Assembly: GCA_034408875.1 (NCBI GenBank)
Contig: JAWXCJ010000185.1
Coordinates: 1 to 11,934, forward strand
Direction of reading: 5' to 3'
DNA length: 11,934 nucleotides
From: JANNHK01 sp034408875
GTDB taxonomy: Bacteria > Actinomycetota > Acidimicrobiia > IMCC26256 > PALSA-610
Part shown: in pieces, positions 1 through 5,225 of the stretch
How the letters are laid out: each line of letters starts with the position of its first letter
Numbering within the stretch: the stretch's first letter is position 1
The notes under the pieces: generated by a model
The model's input: the letters and a program-made list of their open reading frames with translations, nothing else
Database searches by the model: none
Told to the model about the DNA's origin: nothing
Translations under genes and position numbers: made by a program

Positions 1-190
1 GGCGTCTTCCGTCGGTGAAGTTCCCGTCGCTTCCGAATGGCTGCAGTGCCGGCCGAGCGGCCGACGCTGACAATCCCTTTGACAATCAAACTCGGTGGCA
101 CACGGTGGACCGTGTGGAATGCATGGACTCGGTGGACGGTCCGACCAGGCACAACCGCAAACCGCGGACGTGGTGGACGTTTGTCGCGCG
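1..190 (+). repeat. Arm repeat copy 1 (cut by window start)
   Basis: This is the first of three related non-coding blocks. It shares the stretch beginning GGCGTCTTCCGTCGG, the TGACAATC-N4-TGACAATC direct repeat (here 68-87), degenerate GTGGAC motifs and the closing GACGTGGTGGACGTT with the block at 4616-4834. The same order occurs at 2226-2391. It runs directly into a tRNA 3'-half fragment at 191. All three frames look non-coding and the copies differ by indels. I infer it is the right-end arm of an integrated element. Its left limit lies outside the window. Confidence 0.75.
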
Positions 191-235
191 ATTCATAATC
201 CCCTCGGTCGAAGGTTCGATCCCTTCCCGGCCCAC
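191..235 (+). repeat. tRNA 3'-half remnant / att-like core 1
   Basis: The fragment starts at an anticodon-loop-like ATTCATAATC. It continues through a perfectly paired T-arm (GAAGG 210-214, loop TTCGATC, CCTTC 222-226), an acceptor 3' strand CCGGCCC (227-233) and discriminator A (234). No D-arm or acceptor 5' strand lies upstream; arm repeat DNA is there instead. This is the structure left at the distal end of an element that integrated into a tRNA 3' half. The CAT in the loop suggests a Met/Ile-CAT type tRNA. It is not a functional tRNA gene. Confidence 0.75.
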
Positions 236-241
236 GCGACT

Positions 242-632
242 CGCCTGTTCAGGGGCGTGTTCGGTTGTCGCTGGTCTCGAGTCGGGGTTCGTTGACAATC
301 CCCGTGACAATCAATCGGGCGGGCCTCGCGACGGTGGAGTTCTCTTCATACCCCGGATAAGCGCAGCGGGTCGCCGGAACGCGACTCGGTATTTGATGTT
401 GGGGTGCGTGTCGTCTCGGATGACCGCAAGGCGCGCGGAACCGGGTGTGCTGGTTGATGTTGTTGCCGGTGGTCGATCGCCTCGTCGTTCCGTGTCCGGG
501 ATCCGCGCTCACGCGTTTCGGGCGAGCACGCAGAAGCCGGCGTTGTCGTAGGAGAAGCAGTTCCCGGGCGTGAAGAGTCGCGGGACGGTGTCACAGATGA
601 CGCGGCGCGCTCGGCGAGCACAGGATTGTGGC
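242..632. other. Gene-poor stretch after core 1
   Basis: Apart from the direct repeat at 293-312, I see no convincing complete gene here. On the minus strand, 509-631 is open for 40 codons between TAG and TGA. It encodes a Cys- and aromatic-rich tail (…LFTPGNCFSYDN AGFCVLARNA) without a start codon, so it may be the 3' remnant of a lost gene. I do not recognise the family. Confidence 0.4.
293..312 (+). repeat. TGACAATC direct repeat right of core 1
   Basis: TGACAATC occurs at 293-300 and again at 305-312 with a 12-bp period. This is the same motif and period found inside the arm repeats (68-87, 2323-2342, 4712-4731). This copy lies outside any arm, 57 bp to the right of att-like core 1, so core 1 is flanked on both sides. 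A recombinase or excisionase arm-type binding site is an inference. Confidence 0.5.
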
Positions 633-638
633 TATACT
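633..638 (+). promoter_or_regulatory. -10 box TATACT, leaderless promoter of the Phd/VapC pair
   Basis: TATACT is followed by exactly six bases and then the ATG at 645. A transcript starting about 7 nt past the -10 would begin at the A of the start codon, and no Shine-Dalgarno sequence is present. The same TATACT-N6-ATG arrangement precedes the VapBC pair at 3959. No clear -35 box is visible. Confidence 0.6.
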
Positions 639-644
639 GGGCGC

Positions 645-932
645 ATGACGGTAGCTACAAGTGGTGAACCGCTCGAGGTCGGGGTGCGAGATTTGAAGAA
701 CAACCTGAGTCGCTATCTCGAGAGAGTGCGCGCCGGTGATCAGGTCGTCGTCACCGATCACGGCCGTCCGGTCGCTCGGCTCACGCCGATGGATCCGGGC
801 GTCGATCGGTTGGCGGAGCTCGTTGCGTCTGGTGTGGTGCGAGCACCCAAGGACGCCACGCGACACCGGCCGGCGCGTCGTGTTCGCGCGAAGGCGACCG
901 TCAGTGATCTGGTGCACGAACAACGAGGGTGA
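645..932 (+). CDS. Phd/YefM-family antitoxin
   Basis: This 95-residue protein is probably the antitoxin of a type II toxin-antitoxin pair and should act in the cytoplasm, neutralising the PIN ribonuclease encoded next and repressing their shared promoter. Residues 10-50 (EVGVRDLKNNLSRYLERVRAG…VVVTDHGRPVARL) match the N-terminal DNA-binding fold of the Phd/YefM family. The basic residues 64-95 would be the toxin-binding tail. The ATG at 645 is chosen over upstream in-frame codons because TATACT sits six bases before it, which gives a leaderless mRNA, and because the Phd fold starts just after it. Its stop overlaps the toxin start (GTGA, 929-932), indicating translational coupling. Family assignment is firm; partner specificity is inferred from the operon. 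Confidence 0.88.
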   Translation: MTVATSGEPLEVGVRDLKNNLSRYLERVRAGDQVVVTDHGRPVARLTPMDPGVDRLAELVASGVVRAPKDATRHRPARRVRAKATVSDLVHEQRG

Positions 933-1357
933 TCACCTACGTCGATACCTCGACGTTGCTGAAGCTACTGATCGAGGAACAGGGCTCCGTGCGCGCGGCC
1001 GTCATTTGGGACAGCGCGGCCGTCGTGGCCGCTGCCCGCGTCGTGCATGTAGAGGCGCGCGCGGCGCTCGCGGCTGCGGCGCGGGGGCGGCGACTCTCTC
1101 CGGTCCAGCTGCGACGCACCAAGACCGAACTCGTGGGTCTGTGGCAGCAGTTCACGATTGTGGAGATCACTGAAGGGCTCGTGGACTTGGCCGGCGATCT
1201 CGCCGAACAAGAACGGCTTCGTGACTATGACGCGATCCACCTTGCGGCCGCGCTGCAGATCGGCGCAGATCTGCTCACGAGTGCGGACTCCGACCTGTGC
1301 GCCGCGGCCACTCGTCGCGGCTTGCACGTTGCGAATCCGATCGACGACGACGATTGA
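929..1357 (+). CDS. PIN-domain ribonuclease toxin (VapC family)
   Basis: This 142-residue protein spans one complete PIN domain. The acidic metal-binding residues expected of a VapC ribonuclease are all present: D6 in YVDTSTLLKL, E42 in VEARAAL, D101 in DYDAIHLAAAL, and D120/D122 in TSADSDL. Nothing suggests it is inactive. VapC proteins cut tRNA or rRNA when freed from their antitoxin; the target here cannot be read from sequence. The GTG start at 929 overlaps the antitoxin stop by four bases (GTGA), so the two are translated as a coupled pair. Pairing a PIN toxin with a Phd-type rather than an AbrB or RHH antitoxin is known but less common. A hitchhiking island cassette is likely. Confidence 0.9.
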   Translation: MITYVDTSTLLKLLIEEQGSVRAAVIWDSAAVVAAARVVHVEARAALAAAARGRRLSPVQLRRTKTELVGLWQQFTIVEITEGLVDLAGDLAEQERLRDYDAIHLAAALQIGADLLTSADSDLCAAATRRGLHVANPIDDDD

Positions 1358-1426
1358 AATCACTGAGGGCAAGCATCTCGCCCGAGTGGCCGAGCCCGAC
1401 GAGGTTTCGGCCCATACGCCAATGTC

Positions 1427-1768
1427 GTGTCGGTCGCGCGGAGCGGACCTCGCCGATGCCATGCCCGCTGCGAGGAGTCGCACGGGCGTCGGGGTCTGTG
1501 GGGCTTCTCGCTTCTCGAGGTGCCCAACGGCGACTACGGGTTGTTGGTACGTCTGCGTCCGATCGTCGCGCCGCGCCGATTGGCGTTCGAGGTCGACGGC
1601 CGCGAGTTGATCAGCGCCGGGTTTTCGGTGCTGGCGACGCTCGACCATCCTCACTGGACTGTTCTTGTCTCCGAGGCGACGAGTGAGCAGTTCGCTCGGG
1701 TCCGCCCGCTATTTTGCGGGCCCGTCGAGAATCCCGCCTGGGCCGGCTGGACCGGGCCGGTACGATGA
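1427..1768 (+). CDS. Unrecognised protein, first gene of a two-gene pair
   Basis: This is a 113-residue open frame of unknown family. From about residue 24 onward (LWGFSLLEVPNGDYGLLVRLRP… to …WAGWTGPVR) it has protein-like composition and high third-position GC. It is predicted to be beta-rich, with Trp near the C-terminus. The first ~20 residues are Arg/Cys-rich and doubtful, so the true start may be elsewhere; the frame is open back to a TGA at 1364. The stop overlaps the next ATG as ATGA (1765-1768), which argues that both genes are real and coupled. There is no signal peptide or membrane segment. A hairpin GCCCGC-TATTTT-GCGGGC lies inside it at 1704-1721. I assign no function. Confidence 0.5.
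   Translation: MSVARSGPRRCHARCEESHGRRGLWGFSLLEVPNGDYGLLVRLRPIVAPRRLAFEVDGRELISAGFSVLATLDHPHWTVLVSEATSEQFARVRPLFCGPVENPAWAGWTGPVR
1761..1766 (+). promoter_or_regulatory. Possible leaderless -10 (TACGAT)
   Basis: TACGAT fits the TANNNT -10 pattern and lies seven bases before the in-frame ATG at 1774. This would allow independent leaderless expression of the second gene of the pair, starting three codons later than the ATG at 1765. The evidence is only spacing and consensus. Confidence 0.3.
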
Positions 1769-2019
1769 CTGTTATGTCGGAGCAGGTTTCCTACGACCTC
1801 TGGTTCGATCCGAACCTCGTTGGTGGCGACCTCGCGGTCGAGTGCTGGATATCGCACGGCCCTCGTGCGGCCGACGCATCCTTCGACCCTCAGCCCGGCG
1901 ACTGGCTGCATGTCGGCGACGACGACGAGGAGCCGCTGCGGGCAAGAGTCACGCGCCGCGAGGGCGACCGTGTGTGGGTCCACATCAACGTCCCGTCGGC
2001 GGCAGACGCGGTCGCTTGA
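1765..2019 (+). CDS. Small acidic unrecognised protein, second gene of a pair
   Basis: This 84-residue acidic protein (81 residues if the ATG at 1774 is used) is of unknown family. Visible features are SYDLWFDPNLVGGDLAVECW near the N-terminus, then PGDWLHVGDDDEEPLRARV and EGDRVWVHINV. The alternating hydrophobic/charged strands and the PGDW turn suggest a small beta-barrel such as an SH3-like fold, but that is only a guess. The ATG at 1765 overlaps the previous stop (ATGA). There is no signal peptide or transmembrane segment. The pair sits between a toxin-antitoxin operon and an arm repeat, so it behaves like another island cassette. A GC-rich hairpin follows 22 bp after the stop. Confidence 0.65.
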   Translation: MTVMSEQVSYDLWFDPNLVGGDLAVECWISHGPRAADASFDPQPGDWLHVGDDDEEPLRARVTRREGDRVWVHINVPSAADAVA

Positions 2020-2041
2020 GCGAGTAGCGGCGCCTGCCCCG

Positions 2042-2057
2042 TCGCGCGTTTGCGCGA
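2042..2057 (+). terminator. Hairpin after the two-gene pair
   Basis: TCGCGC-GTTT-GCGCGA forms a perfect six-bp stem with a four-base loop 22 bp past the stop at 2019. There is no U-tract, so it is only a possible terminator, of the GC-stem-only kind common in actinobacteria. Confidence 0.35.
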
Positions 2058-2225
2058 TGCATCGACGGACAACACACCGCGGAGGGTCGGACCTGAGTCA
2101 GAATCGCTTGATCGCCAAGCTCGTACGGGAGGGCCACGCGGTCGTCCGACGCGCCGGCTGACCGCGCCGCCGACCTGCATTCTCGATTTCGCGACGAAGC
2201 GGCTCGCGCGAGACGCGGGAACTGC
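2058..2225. other. Gene-poor spacer
   Basis: I see no complete gene. The plus strand ends an open frame at 2161 with LSQNRLIAKLVREG, which resembles the second helix of a ribbon-helix-helix antitoxin and may be a decayed fragment. The case is weak. Confidence 0.25.
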
Positions 2226-2391
2226 GTGGACGTACTGGACGATGAGCAGGGGATCCGGCGTCTTCCGTCGGTGAAGTTCCCGTCGCTTCCGAGTGGCAGC
2301 AGCGCTGGACCGCCCGTCGCGGTGACAATCCCTTTGACAATCCAACTCGGCAGTACGCAATGGACGGGATGGATTGCGCAGACGTGGTGGA
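2226..2391 (+). repeat. Arm repeat copy 2, lacking the tRNA tail
   Basis: It begins GGACGTACTGGACGATGAGCA and shares with copy 3 the CCGGCGTCTTCCGTCGG block, the TGACAATC-N4-TGACAATC repeat (2323-2342) and the closing GACGTGGTGGACG. It then diverges exactly where copies 1 and 3 continue into TTYGTCGCGCGA and the tRNA fragment. The break point suggests that the core was lost by recombination or deletion next to the lipase gene. Confidence 0.75.
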
Positions 2392-2474
2392 CGCCCCGAG
2401 GTGTCGCCTAGACCTGGGCTCGTTGCCGAAAAGATGAGGTGTTCGAAGATGTTGCTCGCGGAGGTGGTCCGGCG

Positions 2475-3830
2475 ATGAAGTACCAACAGCGAGTCCTGCC
2501 GCGCCGGACTGACCTGACGAGTCGGCGCGAGCGCTTCGCGGCCAAGATCATGCTCCGCGGCCTTGATCTCTATGAGCGACTGCGGTCGCGGCTGCTCGTC
2601 GAGGTGCCGCCTCCGACAGACGATCCGTTCTATTGCATGCCCGAGAACCTGGAAGCGTTCCGCCCAGGCGAGGTGCTCGACGCTCGGCCCGTCGAGGTCA
2701 GAGGGTTCCGCCGCCTGATCAACGCCGATGCGTGGCAGGTGAAGTTTCGCTCCACCGACAGCAGTGGTGCTGCAGCCTCGGGAGTCGCGACCGTGATGAT
2801 CCCCCGGGGGCCCTTCGACGGGTCGGTGCGGCCGCTGCTCTCCTACCAGTGCGCGATCGACAGCCTGGGGGCGACCGCCGATCCCTCCTACACCCTGAGA
2901 CACGGCGACCAGCAGGAACTTCCTCTCATGGTCCTGGCCCTTCGCCGAGGCTGGGCGGTTGTCACCACCGACTTCACCGGACCGCAGCACGCGTTTGGCG
3001 CGTTGCCGCTGGCGGCCCGCTTCGTGCTCGACGGCATTCGGGCTGCTCTTGCCAACGAAGCGGCCGGTTTCGACGCCGCCACGCCGATCGGTCTCTGGGG
3101 CTACTCGGGCGGAGCGCAAGCCACCCTCTTCGCTGCCGAACAACAGCCCGCCTACGCGCCGGAGCTCAACATCGTGGGCGTCGCCGCCGGTGGCGCCGGC
3201 GTTGACCTCATCTCATCGCCTGAAATGTTCGAGGACGGTGGCCTCCTCAGCGGAGCGCCGTTCGGCGGAGTCATCGGTGTGAGTCGCGGGTTTCCGGACG
3301 TCGACCTGCTCGGCGTACTCACACCCCAGGGTCAGGCCATGGTGGCGTCGGCGGCCGAGATGACCGTCGTGCAGCTCATACTGAGCTTTCCGTTCCTCCG
3401 CTGGAGCGACTACCTGACGGTCCCGGGCGTGCTCGAGGTACCGGGGATGCGCGCCGCCATCGCAGCGACACGACTCGGTCAGGCCACGCCGACGACCTCG
3501 ATGTACGTGTACCACGCCGTGCACGATCAGTATCCCGCCATCGCCGATGTGGACAAGCTCGTCGAGAAGTACCGTCGGGAGGGGGTCGACGTGACGTACC
3601 GCCGGTTCCGATTCGGTGGGCACCTGATTGTGATGTTGACCGGTGTGCCGAGCTCACTCCGGTTCCTTGGTGAGCGATTCGGCAGTCCAATCAGCGACCG
3701 GCGAAGAAGCGCATGGTGGTCGCCCATCGTCCTTCGATCGCGGCACGGTGGCAGCGGGCGGCGAGGTCGGCGGCGGTGGCGCAGCAGGTGCGGTAGCCGG
3801 CATGACGCGGGTGAAGATCGCGGCTCTTGA
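2475..3830 (+). CDS. Secretory-lipase-family alpha/beta hydrolase with an IS-derived C-terminus
   Basis: Residues 1-405 match the LIP/secretory lipase family of alpha/beta hydrolases, which hydrolyse acyl esters. The nucleophile elbow is GYSGG (Ser211), the probable acid is Asp351 in VHDQYP, and the probable base is His383 in FGGHLIVML. ATG 2475 is chosen because GGAGG lies ten bases upstream (2460-2464); an in-frame GTG at 2439 is possible. No convincing signal peptide is seen, although many relatives are secreted. The family homology ends near GERFGSP. Residues ~408-451 are an Arg-rich tail translated from the antisense strand of an istB fragment, so the native stop has been lost. Activity may survive because the triad is intact. 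The substrate cannot be inferred. Confidence 0.85.
   Translation: MKYQQRVLPRRTDLTSRRERFAAKIMLRGLDLYERLRSRLLVEVPPPTDDPFYCMPENLEAFRPGEVLDARPVEVRGFRRLINADAWQVKFRSTDSSGAAASGVATVMIPRGPFDGSVRPLLSYQCAIDSLGATADPSYTLRHGDQQELPLMVLALRRGWAVVTTDFTGPQHAFGALPLAARFVLDGIRAALANEAAGFDAATPIGLWGYSGGAQATLFAAEQQPAYAPELNIVGVAAGGAGVDLISSPEMFEDGGLLSGAPFGGVIGVSRGFPDVDLLGVLTPQGQAMVASAAEMTVVQLILSFPFLRWSDYLTVPGVLEVPGMRAAIAATRLGQATPTTSMYVYHAVHDQYPAIADVDKLVEKYRREGVDVTYRRFRFGGHLIVMLTGVPSSLRFLGERFGSPISDRRRSAWWSPIVLRSRHGGSGRRGRRRWRSRCGSRHDAGEDRGS
3694..3804 (-). pseudogene. IS21-family IstB ATPase fragment
   Basis: The minus strand encodes AGYRTCCATAADLAARCHRA and then IEGRWATTMRFFAG. This is the stretch of IstB (the AAA+ helper of IS21 transposases) that lies between Walker A and Walker B. 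Homology stops abruptly at the next codons: R and a TGA at 3691-3693 replace the P-x-LLIIDELGY expected next. On the other side the P-loop is missing. Only about 37 codons remain, so this is a dead scar. It overlaps the 3' end of the lipase gene in antisense, and its junction with lipase DNA falls at about 3690-3697. Confidence 0.7.
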
Positions 3831-3921
3831 CCTCGGCGGGCGTGGACTGACGCGCCGACCTGGGCTCGGGCGCTGCGATGTCGCCGCGCCTGGGTCGCGA
3901 CTCCGCCGCCTCCCGCGCGCG

Positions 3922-3952
3922 GTATATACAATTCCGCCCTTTGAGATATACT
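3922..3952 (+). promoter_or_regulatory. Leaderless promoter and candidate operator of VapBC
   Basis: The -10 box TATACT (3947-3952) precedes ATG 3959 by exactly six bases, matching the Phd/VapC promoter at 633. GTATATAC (3922-3929, a perfect palindrome) and AGATATAC (3944-3951) are near-identical sites 22 bp apart, about two helical turns. This would suit cooperative autorepression by a ribbon-helix-helix antitoxin. This AT-rich patch stands out in otherwise GC-rich DNA. Operator function is inferred. Confidence 0.55.
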
Positions 3953-3958
3953 CCTCCG

Positions 3959-4165
3959 ATGGCGAAGCGACTGGTTGACATCGACGATGAGCTCCTCCGG
4001 GAGGCCACGAGTGTGTTCGGGGCAGCCACGATGAAGGAGACCGTGAACCGTGCGTTGGCCGAGGTGGTGCGAGCGGCCCGGAGGCGGCGGCATGCGGACC
4101 GGCTCGCGCACATGGAAGGTCTCGACCTCGATGATGCCGAGGTGATGGGGGATGCGTGGCGCTGA
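3959..4165 (+). CDS. VapB-type ribbon-helix-helix antitoxin
   Basis: This 68-residue protein has an N-terminal ribbon-helix-helix DNA-binding domain (residues 3-40, KRLVDIDDELLREATSVF…TMKETVNRALAEVV), typical of the VapB antitoxins that actinobacteria pair with PIN toxins. An Arg cluster follows (38-44), then an acidic toxin-wrapping tail ending in DDAEVMGDAW. It should bind the toxin encoded just downstream and repress the operon through the site at 3922-3951. ATG 3959 is chosen over the longer frame from 3878 because TATACT lies six bases upstream and the RHH strand begins right after it. The stop lies 10 bp inside the toxin gene. Confidence 0.9.
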   Translation: MAKRLVDIDDELLREATSVFGAATMKETVNRALAEVVRAARRRRHADRLAHMEGLDLDDAEVMGDAWR

Positions 4166-4572
4166 CTGCGCGCTATCTGGCGGACAAGAGCGCGTTGGCT
4201 CGGTTCCCGCATCCGGTCGTCGTGCGGCGGCTGCGTCCGTTGCTCGAGGACGGGTTGATCGCGACGTGCGCGATCGTGGATCTCGAAGTGCTGTACAGCG
4301 CGCGGAGCCTCGACGACTACGAGGCGATCCTGGAGGAGCGGCGTGCGTTGGATGACGCGCCGATCACGCCCGAAGTACTGACGCGCGCGATCGAGATCCA
4401 GCATGCACTCGCGCGGCGCGGCCAACACCGCGTCGCCATCCCGGATCTGATCATCGCGGCGGCGGCAGAGACGACCGCACTGATCGTGTTGCACTACGAC
4501 GCGGACTTCGAACGCATCGCCGAGGTCGCCGATGTCGCGCACGAATGGGTAGCGCCGCGCGGGAGCATCTGA
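4156..4572 (+). CDS. VapC ribonuclease toxin, PIN domain
   Basis: This complete PIN domain of 138 residues keeps the catalytic acids D10 (YLADKSALARF), E44 (DLEVLYSAR), D97 (IPDLIIAAAAE) and D115/D117 (HYDADFERIA). The fold order and the RHRVAIPDLIIAA-like segment resemble mycobacterial VapC enzymes, which cleave specific RNAs. The GTG start at 4156 lies 10 bases inside vapB, so translation is coupled and the toxin probably has no promoter of its own. No truncation or frameshift is seen. The gene ends about 44 bp before arm repeat copy 3. The RNA target is not deducible. Confidence 0.92.
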   Translation: MALTARYLADKSALARFPHPVVVRRLRPLLEDGLIATCAIVDLEVLYSARSLDDYEAILEERRALDDAPITPEVLTRAIEIQHALARRGQHRVAIPDLIIAAAAETTALIVLHYDADFERIAEVADVAHEWVAPRGSI

Positions 4573-4615
4573 AGCACGAGGGATGTGTCCCCATGCGTGG
4601 ACCGTCGCACTGGCT

Positions 4616-4834
4616 GGACGTCCTGGACGATGAGCAAGGGACCCGGCGTCTTCCGTCGGCAAAGTTCCCGTCACTCGGAAGTGGCTGCAATGCCGGCCGA
4701 GCGATCACCGCTGACAATCCCTTTGACAATCACACTCGGCGGAACCCGGTGGAAAGCATGGACGCGGTGGACGCGGTGGACGCGGCGACCAGGCACAGGA
4801 GCACGGTGTGGACGTGGTGGACGTTCGTCGCGCG
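4616..4834 (+). repeat. Arm repeat copy 3
   Basis: This is the fullest copy. It contains GGACGTCCTGGACGATGAGCA, the CCGGCGTCTTCCGTCGG block, CTGCAATGCCGGCCGAGCG (as in copy 1), TGACAATC-N4-TGACAATC (4712-4731), three tandem GCGGTGGAC-like units near 4763-4785, and GACGTGGTGGACGTTCGTCGCGCGA leading into a tRNA 3'-half fragment. It starts ~44 bp after the VapC stop. I interpret it as the right-end arm of the element that delivered 242-4615. Confidence 0.8.
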
Positions 4835-4879
4835 ACTCAAAAATCCCTTGATCGCTGGTTCGATCCCAGCCGGGCCCAC
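4835..4879 (+). repeat. tRNA 3'-half remnant / att-like core 3
   Basis: An ACTCAAAAATCCCTTG anticodon-loop/stem-like start leads to a paired T-arm (GCTGG 4854-4858, loop TTCGATC, CCAGC 4866-4870), acceptor strand CGGGCCC (4871-4877) and A. No 5' tRNA half is present. The extra A run in the loop and the missing stem partner show that it is not functional. Closely similar sequence recurs at 7130-7173, which brackets a 2.3-kb segment. Confidence 0.78.
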
Positions 4880-4940
4880 GCAACCTACCAGCGCAAACGC
4901 GTGTGGCATTGGAACGCGTCCGGCGACGCGTCCACCCGGT

Positions 4941-4959
4941 GGTCACCGTTTGGTCACCG
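4941..4959 (-). repeat. GGTCACCG direct repeat beside core 3
   Basis: GGTCACCG occurs at 4941-4948 and 4952-4959 with an 11-bp period, 61 bp right of core 3. On the minus strand it reads as CGGTGACC twice. The position mirrors the TGACAATC pair 57 bp right of core 1. Close direct repeats of this period are typical of excisionase or arm-type sites; function is inferred. It overlaps the xis stop. Confidence 0.4.
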
Positions 4960-5119
4960 CGTGATTACGCATTCGCTGAACGAAGTGCTCGATGGATGCG
5001 ACGGGGACGCGTGCACCGCGGCCGATGTGCACGAGTTCGAGCTCCCCGGTCGAGGTCAGTACGTACACCGTCCTGCGCCCGACGCCGAGGCGCCGTGCCA
5101 CCTCCGAGATCGCGAGCAT
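4943..5119 (-). CDS. Excisionase-like MerR/HTH_17 DNA-binding protein
   Basis: This short 58-residue gene starts MLAISEVARRLGVGRRTVYV and then reads LTSTGELELVHIGRGARVPV, followed by IEHFVQRM. It is a near-complete excisionase/HTH_17-type winged helix: helix-turn-helix at residues 4-21, then the wing with the IGRGARVPV signature. Such proteins bend DNA next to attachment sites and set integrase direction. The ATG at 5119 has a GGAG Shine-Dalgarno (5126-5129) six bases upstream. The gene ends 63 bp from the tRNA-tail core, where an excisionase is expected. The paired integrase at 6450-7026 is broken, so this gene may now be orphaned. A transcriptional regulator is the alternative. Confidence 0.8.
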   Translation of the reverse strand: MLAISEVARRLGVGRRTVYVLTSTGELELVHIGRGARVPVASIEHFVQRMRNHAVTKR

Positions 5120-5225
5120 CAGCCGCTCCGATTCGTTGCCAGCCGCCGACGCGACACGACGTCCGCGATCGCGTTCCCTCCAAGCGTTGTGTCGCGAGCC
5201 TCACGAGACCCGCGAAAAACGGTCT

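Noticed and set aside
191..235. Functional tRNA-Met/Ile gene
   Set aside because: No D-arm, anticodon 5' stem or acceptor 5' strand is present upstream; only the 3' half exists. The same holds for 4835-4879 and 7130-7173.
86..310. Minus-strand frame with GREGIEPSTEG, and similar frames at 4671-4946 (GWDRTSDQGI) and 7023-7916 (RLGSNQRPRD)
   Set aside because: These peptides are the well-known false proteins produced by translating the antisense of tRNA 3' halves. They mark the att-like cores, not genes.
1704..1721. Hairpin GCCCGC-TATTTT-GCGGGC as a terminator
   Set aside because: It lies inside an open frame that stays open and overlaps the next start, so termination there would cut the gene; it is probably incidental.
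1890..3143. 417-codon minus-strand open frame
   Set aside because: Antisense to the lipase; Arg-rich with no recognisable domain, while the plus strand has an intact hydrolase.
4741..4790. Tandem GCGGTGGAC units considered as a CRISPR or VNTR locus
   Set aside because: Only about three adjacent degenerate 9-bp units without spacers; a small local expansion within the arm repeat.
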